Positions 1-5,135 of a stretch of 23,073 nt of DNA are shown in pieces. Within the stretch, counting starts at the first letter, position 1. Every line of letters begins with the position of its first letter. The position numbers and the translations under genes are program-made. The notes beneath the pieces are model-generated. The model did not search any database, was not told the origin of the DNA, and saw nothing but the letters and a program-made list of their open reading frames with translations. Source of the DNA: a virus; IMG/VR virus record IMGVR_UViG_3300008107_001259, positions 1-23,073 of that record. One strand, written 5' to 3'.

Positions 1-79
1 TACGCTGCTTGGCTAGTTCCTTGATCTTGTCGTGATACTCCACGGGTAAATAGACGCTGTAAGGGATTAGTTTCTTCAT
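1..79 (-). CDS. Ribbon-helix-helix-like protein, N-terminal fragment
   Basis: This is the first 26 codons of a leftward gene that runs off the left edge. The visible peptide begins MKKLIPYSVYLPVEYHDKIK and continues into ELAKQR. A short beta-strand with alternating hydrophobics followed by a helix is the usual N-terminus of ribbon-helix-helix (CopG/Arc type) DNA-binding proteins. The start is well supported: GGAGG sits five to six bases upstream, and the ATG overlaps the upstream gene's TGA in an ATGA junction, so the two are probably translationally coupled. It is the last visible gene of the recombination operon and may be its regulator. The family assignment rests on a short stretch only. 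Confidence 0.6.
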   Translation of the reverse strand, partial: MKKLIPYSVYLPVEYHDKIKELAKQR

Positions 80-498
80 GCTTTCCTCCAAGCTTCGAAG
101 CTGGTTCGCAATTGGTTAAATAAATGGCGGGCTTCTTCGTTGGTTTTAAGCTCTTTGCGGGACTCTATGTCCAAGTAGGATGCGATCCAACTGGCACAAG
201 CCTTCTCATTCTTTTCCATTAGCCACTCTTTCTGGTGTAGCCACTCCCAAAAGTCTGGATCACGGCACAGAATGCCGGCCATCTTCACCGCATGATCACC
301 GGGAAACTCATTCTCTCGGTTCATTGGTTGTTCGTCATCACCCAGCCGCACCATGACAACAACGTAGCGCGAGCCTACAAAGTCGCGCATGAGGTCGTTG
401 TGGAGCTCGTCAGGGTGAACAGCCAAAGACAGCATATAGCCGTCCTTAGACTGCTTCAGGCCCGTCTTGATCGCTTCAAACTGGATTGGATCGGACAA
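76..498 (-). CDS. Hypothetical phage protein (140 aa)
   Basis: I do not recognise a characterised family. The protein is soluble, with no membrane segment or signal peptide. It is a mixed alpha/beta sequence with a hydrophobic strand near residues 44-51 (RYVVVMVR) and a Trp- and charge-rich helical C-terminal half. The start chosen is TTG at 498, with GGAG seven bases upstream; the next in-frame ATG (residue 22) would cut into the fold. Its first 23 bases overlap the end of the coiled-coil gene, and its last bases overlap the start of the ribbon-helix-helix gene. Membership of an ERF/nuclease operon suggests an accessory role in recombination or replication, but that is context only. Confidence 0.8.
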   Translation of the reverse strand: MSDPIQFEAIKTGLKQSKDGYMLSLAVHPDELHNDLMRDFVGSRYVVVMVRLGDDEQPMNRENEFPGDHAVKMAGILCRDPDFWEWLHQKEWLMEKNEKACASWIASYLDIESRKELKTNEEARHLFNQLRTSFEAWRKA

Positions 499-685
499 TT
501 TGTAACTCCAAGTACTTGATCACGCCTACGGACATGGTCAGCTGCTCTTCAAGTTTTAAAAGCTGTTTCTCAAGATGCTCAATGTCATCGTTCAACTCGT
601 CTTCGTGTTTCATTGCTGACTGAAGAGCAGCGTTCAAGTTGTTGCAGACTTTCTGCCAGTCTTTGATTGTTTTAGGCTTAGTCAT
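476..685 (-). CDS. Small coiled-coil protein (69 aa)
   Basis: The start is the ATG at 685 (MTKPKTIKDWQK), which overlaps the TAA of the SSB-like gene in an ATGACTAA junction. An upstream extension to 739 would read through most of the neighbour's C-terminus and is rejected. Residues 20-60 form a strongly charged heptad-like helix (DDIEHLEKQLLKLEEQL), so a dimeric coiled coil is likely. No enzyme motif is seen. It lies between the SSB-like gene and the 140-residue gene in the leftward recombination operon. Its function is unknown; a bridging or oligomerising subunit is possible. Confidence 0.75.
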   Translation of the reverse strand: MTKPKTIKDWQKVCNNLNAALQSAMKHEDELNDDIEHLEKQLLKLEEQLTMSVGVIKYLELQIVRSNPV

Positions 686-941
686 CCCATGGATCCTTTG
701 CGCTAGAGGCCGCAGGGGCTGCCGGTTTAAGATTGTCAAGCTTCAGGCTGACCTTGCGGTTGCCGTCCTTATCCTTGCCCAGCCATGCGCCCAGCTTGAT
801 AACAACGTGGTCTGACTCTGCTGTTTCCAACAATTCTTTAAATAGATCCAGCTCGATCTTGAGGTCGCCCTTCATGTCTGGCTGTGCTTCTGTTTTCTTG
901 TAGCCGTTCGTCCACAAGGTTCCGCGATTTGGATAGTCCAT
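678..941 (-). CDS. Small SSB-like protein with acidic tail (87 aa)
   Basis: The protein starts MDYPNRGTLWTNGYKK and carries a beta-rich core (GDLKIELDLF, then GAWLGKDKDGNRKVSLKLD). The core pattern recalls small OB-like or DUF736-like phage proteins. It ends in an Ala/Pro linker and an acidic tip, KDPWDD, reminiscent of the acidic partner-binding tails of single-stranded-DNA-binding proteins. AAGGAG precedes the ATG at normal spacing. Its place immediately after the ERF gene fits a single-strand-binding helper of annealing. The tail and context are seen; the OB-fold and SSB role are inferred. Alternative: an unrelated DUF736-type protein. Confidence 0.75.
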   Translation of the reverse strand: MDYPNRGTLWTNGYKKTEAQPDMKGDLKIELDLFKELLETAESDHVVIKLGAWLGKDKDGNRKVSLKLDNLKPAAPAASSAKDPWDD

Positions 942-951
942 TAGTTACTCC

Positions 952-1662
952 TTAAAAAAATGATTTCTTTGCTGCTGAAAAGTTGTCAATGACGTCAGCA
1001 TAGACGGATGGGTTAAGCGTTTTAAGCTTGTCGTACAGGGGTTTGTTAACCTGGAACATCTCCTTGAGCTCGTCTGCGCTCTTGGCCAAGCTGATCTTTA
1101 GGTTGTTGGCTGCAACCATCATGTCAACCCATGCTTCTGCATCATCGGGTGCGTCAACAATGATTGTCCAAGCAGCTGGCTCAACGTGCTGGGGTGGGAT
1201 AGGGTCTGGGCGCTGTTTAACGGGCTTTACAGGCGGTTTTAACGGCTGGATGAGGGGTTGCTTGGGCTCTGGGGCTTTAACGGCTTCTACAGGCGGTGCC
1301 GAATCAATGGCGTCCCCTTCTACGAGCTCCATGGCTGCCATCCAGAGGTACCTCCGTTGATAAGACAAAACGGCGCCCAAATTTTGGATGGGGTGTGCTC
1401 CCTTGAGGTTAGCCTCTGCCATTGGCGTTGAAACAACAATGACTGTGCCGTCTTCCACATCGGTGATGGTCAGCTCTGCGTGACTGTGGGTGAATGACAC
1501 CACACCGCACAGGCCAAGGTCGTTGAAGATGGTCTGAACGTGGGGGATGAAGTCACCCAGCTCAAAGTATGAGTAGCCGGCGAACTTGTTCTGGCCAGAC
1601 TTCTTCATGTCTACTGACAGAAGCTTGACCCTCGCTTGCATAAGTTTCTTATGGACTGACAT
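952..1662 (-). CDS. erf: ERF-family single-strand annealing recombinase
   Basis: ERF proteins are Rad52-like ring-forming annealers that pair complementary single strands and help circularise or recombine phage genomes. The N-terminal domain (about residues 1-120) has the family features: KSGQNKFAGYSYFELGDF at 21-38 and GAVLSYQRRYLWM at 96-108, ending in a GDAID-like motif. A Pro/Lys-rich linker (about 125-165) leads to a separate helical C-terminal domain with a Lys- and Phe-rich end. Length (236 aa) is normal. The ATG at 1662 follows AAGGAA and overlaps the last 14 bases of the nuclease gene. An exonuclease partner directly upstream and an SSB-like gene directly downstream make a standard phage recombination set. 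Confidence 0.92.
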   Translation of the reverse strand: MSVHKKLMQARVKLLSVDMKKSGQNKFAGYSYFELGDFIPHVQTIFNDLGLCGVVSFTHSHAELTITDVEDGTVIVVSTPMAEANLKGAHPIQNLGAVLSYQRRYLWMAAMELVEGDAIDSAPPVEAVKAPEPKQPLIQPLKPPVKPVKQRPDPIPPQHVEPAAWTIIVDAPDDAEAWVDMMVAANNLKISLAKSADELKEMFQVNKPLYDKLKTLNPSVYADVIDNFSAAKKSFF

Positions 1663-2542
1663 TTGTTTCCTTTGTTGATAAATATTCTTGGTATTGGTTA
1701 CAAAACCTATTGACAGAGCAGAACTCGGCGCAGCGCGTCCTCTCCCCTGGCCTAACTATGATTTCGTAATCCTTTCCATACTCAGCCACCTTGGCTTGAG
1801 CTTCTTCATCGGTATTGCAAACATTACGTGCTTTGACATTACCAATCTTTTTCACTGCGTATGTTGTAGGCTTCTCCCAAGTCTGGTCGGGCGTACAAAA
1901 CGGCAGTTCATCTCCTGTCTCCAAGTCAAATAAAGCATTGGAGTGTTCTTTGATTCGTTCCTGAATGAAGGCTTCGCGGTCTTCCATTGGCCACAGCTGG
2001 ATAGGAATCACCTTGATCGGGGCGTTAGGGTAGTTGGGCTTGAGAGCTGCGTCCCGGCGTGACCAGTCCCTGATGATAGCCACGATCTCCAGCTTGGAAA
2101 CCTTGGTGCCCTTAACTTTTTCTACAAGCCAAGCGTAAATGTTGAGCTGATACTCCCAGTCAATCTTCTCATTCATCACAGACCATGCGCCCGTAGTCTT
2201 GTAATCGTTGATCGTCAGAGTGCCGTCTTCGTTGACGATCTGTAAGTCAATGGCGCCAGAGATAGACCAACCGTCAATCTTGGCGTGGAGGCGCTCCTCA
2301 ATCAGGTGGTTCTCATCCTTGCCATGCTCAAGGACGCCGTGGATGGCCGTCCCAAAGATAGACCAGACCATCTCTGTAACGTCAGTCTCGATCTTGTCTT
2401 CGTGTAGCTTGCGTAGCTGGACAATGCGTGGTGAGTTGATCAGCTCGGTGGCTGAGATGTTGGCCTTACCCTTGGAGTAGGTAGGCCGCTTCATGATGTT
2501 CACGAAGGTTTGTGGTAAGTTGTATTTGTTTGTGATGATCAC
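1649..2542 (-). CDS. PD-(D/E)XK exonuclease, Cas4/RecB-like with Fe-S cysteines
   Basis: This is a 297-residue nuclease of the RecB/Cas4-like superfamily, probably the 5'-3' exonuclease that makes single strands for the ERF annealer. Visible motifs in order are GTAIHGVLE (64-72), the active-site Asp in SGAIDL (D99), INDYKT with D113 and K115, and the QxxxY motif Q132-Y136. Near the end are C271, C275 and C281, plus an earlier C216, a layout like the four-cysteine Fe-S site of Cas4/AddB nucleases. C242 is an extra cysteine. The start is GTG at 2542 with AGGAG upstream. It is the first gene of the leftward operon. Substrate polarity and the cluster are inferred. Confidence 0.9.
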   Translation of the reverse strand: MIITNKYNLPQTFVNIMKRPTYSKGKANISATELINSPRIVQLRKLHEDKIETDVTEMVWSIFGTAIHGVLEHGKDENHLIEERLHAKIDGWSISGAIDLQIVNEDGTLTINDYKTTGAWSVMNEKIDWEYQLNIYAWLVEKVKGTKVSKLEIVAIIRDWSRRDAALKPNYPNAPIKVIPIQLWPMEDREAFIQERIKEHSNALFDLETGDELPFCTPDQTWEKPTTYAVKKIGNVKARNVCNTDEEAQAKVAEYGKDYEIIVRPGERTRCAEFCSVNRFCNQYQEYLSTKETNVSP

Positions 2543-2543
2543 A
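2531..2543. promoter_or_regulatory. Inverted repeat spanning the nuclease start codon
   Basis: TGTGAT-G-ATCACA has perfect 6-base arms around one central base and contains the GTG start codon of the leftward nuclease gene (2540-2542). Such a site could be a dimeric repressor operator or a weak hairpin hiding the start. The arm separation is too short for a CRP site. No binding protein is identified. Confidence 0.3.
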
Positions 2544-2569
2544 ATTTACTCCTGTATAATCGGCAACAC

Positions 2570-2599
2570 ATTGTACCCACATACTTTCATGTCTTGCAA
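2570..2599 (-). promoter_or_regulatory. Candidate promoter for the leftward recombination operon
   Basis: Read leftward, TTGCAA (2594-2599) and TACAAT (2570-2575) are separated by 18 bases, close to the sigma-70 consensus. They lie between the divergent nuclease and resolvase genes. Transcription would start around 2563, just upstream of the nuclease ribosome-binding site. A perfect TATAAT also occurs on the plus strand at 2555-2560, but its -35 partner is poor. Confidence 0.45.
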
Positions 2600-2618
2600 T
2601 ATATTTTGAAAGAAAATT

Positions 2619-3080
2619 ATGATTAAGATTGGAATAGACCCCGGCCTGTCTGGTGCCATCGTCATTATGGAAAGTAACTCTCCGATTGAGTGGCAACGGA
2701 TGCCAACAATGAAGACGGGCTCGGCCAATCGGGTGAACGCGCCAGCTCTGGCTGCCATGATCAAGCCGTATCTGTACCTTGATAAACCACTTCATGCGTA
2801 TGTCGAGCTGGTGAGCAGTATGCCCGGCCAAGGTGTAGCTTCGATGTTCTCATTCGGTCACTCGGCAGGCGTGATCCAAGGTGTGCTCGGTGCGTTTGAG
2901 ATACCTGTGACGATGGTGACGCCCAGTCAATGGAAGAAGCGCGCGGGTCTTACTGGTCAGGACAAGGATGCTTCGAGGACATTGGCCATCCAGATGTGGC
3001 CGTTCTGGCGTGAGCTGGACAAGAAGGGCGCCGGCCAAGCTTATGCTGATGCGGCATTCATTGCACTCTACGGAGATTGA
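2619..3080 (+). CDS. RuvC-like Holliday junction resolvase
   Basis: This 153-residue protein has the RNase H-fold layout of RuvC-type resolvases, metal-dependent nucleases that cut four-way junctions during recombination or before packaging. The first acidic residue is D7 in MIKIGIDPGLSGA, the second is E63 in AYVELV, and the third site is D144 in the C-terminal helix (AYADAAFIALY). SQWKKRAGLTG with a following DKDASR is typical of phage and bacterial RuvC relatives. Length matches the family. The upstream A-rich leader (GAAAGAAAATT) gives only a weak ribosome-binding site. It diverges from the recombination operon and is closed by the terminator at 3135, so it is probably a one-gene transcript. 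Confidence 0.88.
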   Translation: MIKIGIDPGLSGAIVIMESNSPIEWQRMPTMKTGSANRVNAPALAAMIKPYLYLDKPLHAYVELVSSMPGQGVASMFSFGHSAGVIQGVLGAFEIPVTMVTPSQWKKRAGLTGQDKDASRTLAIQMWPFWRELDKKGAGQAYADAAFIALYGD

Positions 3081-3134
3081 TGTAGAATAAATTCCGGCAA
3101 GCAGTTGCCACTCTCCTTTGTTGGGTTTGCTTTG

Positions 3135-3164
3135 CCCCCGGGCTAATCACTCGGGGGTTTTTTT
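3135..3164 (+). terminator. Rho-independent terminator after the resolvase gene
   Basis: CCCCCG (3135-3140) pairs with CGGGGG (3152-3157), with an 11-base loop, and is followed at once by seven T residues. It ends the rightward resolvase transcript 54 bases after its stop codon. Confidence 0.88.
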
Positions 3165-3165
3165 A

Positions 3166-3180
3166 ATTAACAGTGTTAAT
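3166..3180. promoter_or_regulatory. 15-base perfect inverted repeat, copy 1
   Basis: ATTAACA-G-TGTTAAT is a perfect inverted repeat with one central base. The same sequence recurs at 15877 and 15921, and with T as the central base at 11251. It lies just after the resolvase terminator, at the left border of the RNA-like region. A dimeric regulator's operator is the simplest reading. Confidence 0.6.
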
Positions 3181-3192
3181 ATCAATACGCAT

Positions 3193-3210
3193 GGGGATTG
3201 ATCAGTCCCC
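3193..3210 (+). other. Small hairpin before structured element 1
   Basis: GGGGA (3193-3197) pairs with TCCCC (3206-3210) around an 8-base loop, TTGATCAG, which itself contains the palindrome TGATCA. It ends six bases before the closing stem of the first structured element, so it may be part of the same RNA. No T run follows. Confidence 0.45.
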
Positions 3211-3216
3211 AGCCGT

Positions 3217-3302
3217 GTTGGTGGAAAGCGGGTTAGCGCCGCTTGTTTTTCCTTTTCGGTTTTTACACAAACACTGCTTCATGTGCCCACCAACTTTTTT
3301 TT
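3217..3302 (+). ncRNA. Structured RNA-like element, copy 1, with terminal T run
   Basis: An 8-base closing stem (GTTGGTGG 3217-3224, CCACCAAC 3287-3294) encloses a 6-base hairpin with the 7-base loop GTTAGCG (3226-3244). A variable T-rich stretch follows, then the block AAACACTGCTTCATGTG (3269-3285). Eight T residues follow the closing stem, so it would also end transcription as an intrinsic terminator. A second element at 3471-3564 repeats the loop region and the 17-base block inside an unrelated closing stem. I know no named RNA family with these blocks. A folded DNA element is the main alternative. Confidence 0.6.
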
Positions 3303-3311
3303 CGTAGGGGC

Positions 3312-3342
3312 TTGACAAACCCAAATCGTTTCAGTTTATAAT
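3312..3342 (+). promoter_or_regulatory. Promoter for the putative small RNA
   Basis: A perfect TTGACA (3312-3317) and a perfect TATAAT (3337-3342) are 19 bases apart. TTTATA at 3335 gives 17-base spacing. It is among the best sigma-70-like sequences in the window and has no protein gene directly downstream. Transcription would begin near 3349. Confidence 0.65.
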
Positions 3343-3348
3343 TCGTTC

Positions 3349-3466
3349 AGCTAGGTGTGAGAACCAATGCGATAGAGCCGTTAATGAAATCCCGACCCCT
3401 TTGGGGTAGCGCGTCAGCCACAAGCTGGGGTGTTCTCTCACCGGGGTTTCATTAACGGCTTTTTTG
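3349..3466 (+). ncRNA. Putative phage small RNA with long closing stem and pseudoknot potential
   Basis: This stretch runs from the promoter to an intrinsic terminator and has no credible reading frame. AGCCGTTAATGAAA (3376-3389) pairs perfectly with 3447-3460. The stem continues inward through one T-G wobble and CCCG/CGGG, about 19 pairs in all, and T residues follow. Inside are two small hairpins, ACCCC-TTT-GGGGT (3395-3407) and CAGC-CACAA-GCTG (3415-3427). A 5' hairpin (GGT/ACC, 3354-3365) presents the loop GTGAGA, which is fully complementary to TCTCAC at 3436-3441 inside the long stem, so a pseudoknot can form. No known family is recognised; an antisense or regulatory RNA is likely. Confidence 0.62.
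3376..3465 (+). terminator. Intrinsic terminator formed by the small RNA's closing stem
   Basis: The long stem (arms 3376-3394 and 3442-3460) is followed by T residues at 3460-3465, then G and four more T residues. It both closes the RNA and should end transcription. The stem is much longer than a terminator needs, which suggests the fold itself matters. Confidence 0.65.
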
Positions 3467-3470
3467 TTTT

Positions 3471-3564
3471 TGAGACTGGGATTGTTTGTCGGGTTAGCGC
3501 CGGCATCTCCTAAACGGACGAAATGTTTTGAAAACACTGCTTCATGTGGTCAGTCCCAGTCTCA
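3471..3564 (+). ncRNA. Structured RNA-like element, copy 2
   Basis: An 11-base perfect closing stem (TGAGACTGGGA 3471-3481, TCCCAGTCTCA 3554-3564) encloses a 6-pair hairpin with the loop GTTAGCG (3487-3505) and the block AAACACTGCTTCATGTG (3532-3548). The block and the 13-base hairpin core match copy 1 exactly, but the closing stem is unrelated in sequence. The hairpin stem here contains one pair (3489/3503) that is T-G on the plus strand and A-C on the minus strand, so plus-strand RNA is favoured. Unlike copy 1, no T run follows. Confidence 0.6.
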
Positions 3565-3823
3565 TCTCTCACACGCAGCCGTCAGAGCGCGTTAGCTAAT
3601 GGCCTGTATGGGCTGAACTCAAGAAACACAGAACCTCGGCGTGACCCGCGCCTCCAAGTAGAGTAATCGAACGGAATAAACAAGGATGTCGAAAGACAAA
3701 TACCCTAGTACGCTGGGAGTTGATCGTTAAGGATGGTGCAAACTGACCTTATCGGGATCTCAGGGGAGGGCGGCTTGGCTGGCCGGTAGCTCACTTAACA
3801 ACTGGGCAAAGCTAGGAGGTAAT
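3565..3823 (+). other. Leader region before the early operon, no gene recognised
   Basis: About 260 bases between structured element 2 and the first early gene. It contains a third TCTCAC (3567-3572) that could also pair with the small RNA's GTGAGA loop. It also has a fragment resembling the hairpin loop (GCGTTAGCT near 3586) and a 14-codon reading frame at 3686. I see no clear promoter, tRNA or terminator. It is most likely the untranslated leader of the rightward early operon. Confidence 0.4.
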
Positions 3824-3991
3824 ATGGAAAATGATACAACAAAGCGTTTCCCACGCACGATGCACGAAGCGTTTAACTGCGATAGTGATCCCATCAGTGG
3901 GCCATATGGTAAGCAGCCGTTCTGGCCGGTGTATGCGATCTTCTTCATTGTGATCATTGCTGGGATCGTTGTGTTCTGGAGTCGCGTATGA
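3824..3991 (+). CDS. Small single-span membrane protein (55 aa)
   Basis: The gene opens the rightward early operon with an excellent ribosome-binding site, AGGAGG, at good spacing. The first 35 residues are polar (MENDTTKRFPRTMHEAFNCD, then SDPISGPYGK). The rest is one strongly hydrophobic helix, about residues 36-53 (FWPVYAIFFIVIIAGIVVFW), ending SRV. The N-terminus is probably in the cytoplasm or periplasm depending on host topology rules; I cannot decide. Its TGA overlaps the next gene's ATG (ATGA). Function is unknown. Small phage membrane proteins can act in superinfection exclusion or host takeover, but nothing specific is visible. Confidence 0.75.
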   Translation: MENDTTKRFPRTMHEAFNCDSDPISGPYGKQPFWPVYAIFFIVIIAGIVVFWSRV

Positions 3992-4233
3992 CCCAAGATG
4001 AAATATTTGAAATGGCCAAACAATCCGATCTTGGATTTTTGCTTGGCGACAGTTGGCTAATGCACCATGAAATTGAATACTTTGCCAAGCTAGTGGCCGA
4101 AGCGGAGCGCAAGAAGTTACAGGGGCAGATCGAAACTTTACACGCCATGTACGAACTAGCAAGCAAGCAACGAGATGTTTTGATGGATGAACAGCGGGCA
4201 CAGGTTGAGGCCATGCGCGGGAGGATCCAATGA
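3988..4233 (+). CDS. Hypothetical helical protein (81 aa)
   Basis: It begins MTQDEIFEMAKQSDLGFLLG and is almost entirely helical, with a long charged segment from about residue 30 (EYFAKLVAEAERKKLQGQIE) likely to form a coiled coil. The pattern, an N-terminal short domain followed by an EYFAKLVAEAER-type helix, recurs in small early proteins of many phages and prophages of Betaproteobacteria as I recall them, none with a known function. It is coupled by ATGA overlaps to the membrane protein before it and the 76-residue protein after it. Confidence 0.8.
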   Translation: MTQDEIFEMAKQSDLGFLLGDSWLMHHEIEYFAKLVAEAERKKLQGQIETLHAMYELASKQRDVLMDEQRAQVEAMRGRIQ

Positions 4234-4460
4234 AATACAACGCAGAGCAAGTAGCCTTTATGTTGCATGAGGCAATAGACCAAAACCGCGAGTACCAGTC
4301 ATGGCACTGTAGCACTCAGCACCTGATGACCCTTGTTGAGAGGGTTGTTGCCGAGGAGCGTGAGGCGTGTGCCAATACGGCTGGTCTTGCATTACTTGGC
4401 GCAGATAAAGCACTAAGTGACCGAGTTTTGAAAGCCATCCGAGCGAGGGGACAAGCATGA
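4230..4460 (+). CDS. Hypothetical small early protein (76 aa)
   Basis: A mostly helical protein containing the segment VVAEEREACANTA and ending KAIRARGQA. The EEREAC...A..IRARG pattern is common in small phage and prophage proteins of unassigned function. No catalytic or metal-binding set is visible; two cysteines (in WHCST and EACAN) are isolated. Both ends are ATGA overlaps, so translation is probably coupled along the operon. Confidence 0.8.
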   Translation: MKYNAEQVAFMLHEAIDQNREYQSWHCSTQHLMTLVERVVAEEREACANTAGLALLGADKALSDRVLKAIRARGQA

Positions 4461-4675
4461 AAGCATTTCCAACACCCACATTCAGCATCAACGATGAAGC
4501 GCGTGTCACAGCTGTAGGCGGTGAAGGTGGTATGGATCTGCGGGACTACTTTGCGGCCTTGGCAATTCAAGGTATGTTTGCAAGTGGCAATCTTCCAAAG
4601 TCAGTTCAGGATGATGAGCTTGCTTCTGTCGCCTACCAGTTTGCAGACGCAATGATGAAGGCGAGGAAAGCATGA
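4457..4675 (+). CDS. Hypothetical protein of the 'GMDLRDYFAA' type (72 aa)
   Basis: The core GGMDLRDYFAALAIQGMFAS followed by a helix with AYQFADAMMKARK is a widespread small phage protein pattern (usually GMTLRDYFAA...A..ADAM). I know of no experimental function. The conserved helix-turn-helix-like shape is suggestive, but it lacks a clear recognition helix, so I do not call it DNA-binding. It lies between ATGA overlaps in the early operon. Confidence 0.82.
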   Translation: MKAFPTPTFSINDEARVTAVGGEGGMDLRDYFAALAIQGMFASGNLPKSVQDDELASVAYQFADAMMKARKA

Positions 4676-4971
4676 AGCCCGGACAAGAAGCTTGCCTGCG
4701 AATGGCGCAGTACCAATACAGCTGCCGCAATCAAGACATGATGTGGCGTTGGTTGTTTACTTGGGCAGCATGGTCTGACAATGTTGACTTCTTCTCAGAT
4801 CCAAGGATGCCCGTATTTAAGCCAAAGAAGCCTAAGAGGCGCTGGAAGCACCTGACCAATGCCGAGACTCTGGGAATCATTAAGCAGCTCCCCAACTGGC
4901 AGACCGATCACTTAAACACATTCATTTTTAAGGTGCTGGTCGAGGACAAACTGAAGGAGAAAAACGCATGA
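4672..4971 (+). CDS. Hypothetical protein with C-terminal KLKEKN domain (99 aa)
   Basis: The N-terminal half is Trp- and aromatic-rich (MMWRWLFTWAAWSDNVDFF) and is followed by a Lys-rich linker (PKKPKRRWK). The C-terminal 40 residues (LTNAETLGIIKQLPNWQTDH, ending VEDKLKEKNA) are related to the C-termini of the next two genes. That domain looks like a small helical module, and its last codons include the AAGGAGA that serves the next gene's ribosome-binding site. The function is unknown. The N-terminal half looks unrelated to the neighbours, as if the module were appended to different partners. Confidence 0.78.
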   Translation: MKPGQEACLRMAQYQYSCRNQDMMWRWLFTWAAWSDNVDFFSDPRMPVFKPKKPKRRWKHLTNAETLGIIKQLPNWQTDHLNTFIFKVLVEDKLKEKNA

Positions 4972-5135
4972 AAGACGATGACGATATTCAAGACTATGTT
5001 CGCCCTTGGGTTGGGCTGACTGAGTTAGAGAAGGCAGAGATTGTGAACCTCAAGTGGTGGGACTGGGAAGACACTTTTGATATTGATGGATTTGTTAGAG
5101 CCATCGAAGCCAAGCTTAAGGAGAAGAACTCATGA
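4968..5135 (+). CDS. Stand-alone KLKEKN-domain protein (55 aa)
   Basis: This short gene is nearly only the shared domain: an acidic start (MKDDDDIQDYVRPW), then GLTELEKAEIVNLKWWDWED and FVRAIEAKLKEKNS. It starts at an ATG overlapping the previous stop (ATGA), preceded by AAGGAGA, and ends in the ATGA of the Zn-ribbon-like gene. The same pattern in three consecutive genes supports real coding. Such small LT.xE...iEAKLKEKN proteins occur in many phages; function unknown. Confidence 0.75.
   Translation: MKDDDDIQDYVRPWVGLTELEKAEIVNLKWWDWEDTFDIDGFVRAIEAKLKEKNS

Noticed and set aside
476-739. Longer version of the coiled-coil protein starting at 739
   Set aside because: The extra 18 residues lie in the neighbour's C-terminus. 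The ATG at 685 sits in a normal stop-start overlap.
3331-3537. A 68-codon frame on the minus strand through the RNA-like region
   Set aside because: It runs across the small RNA and the second structured element, has no ribosome-binding site, and the composition is explained by the stems. The pairing evidence favours plus-strand RNA.
3217-3564. Integron attC-like sites or a transposon with repeats at its ends
   Set aside because: The GTTAGCG loop resembles an attC core (GTTRRRY) but breaks it at the third purine, and no complementary core lies at the other end. The copies are direct repeats and no recombinase gene is present.
3686-3730. A 14-codon reading frame (MSKDKYPSTLGVDR) in the leader region
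   Set aside because: It is very short, has only a weak AAGG before the ATG, and no homologue or coupling supports it. A leader peptide is possible but not supported.
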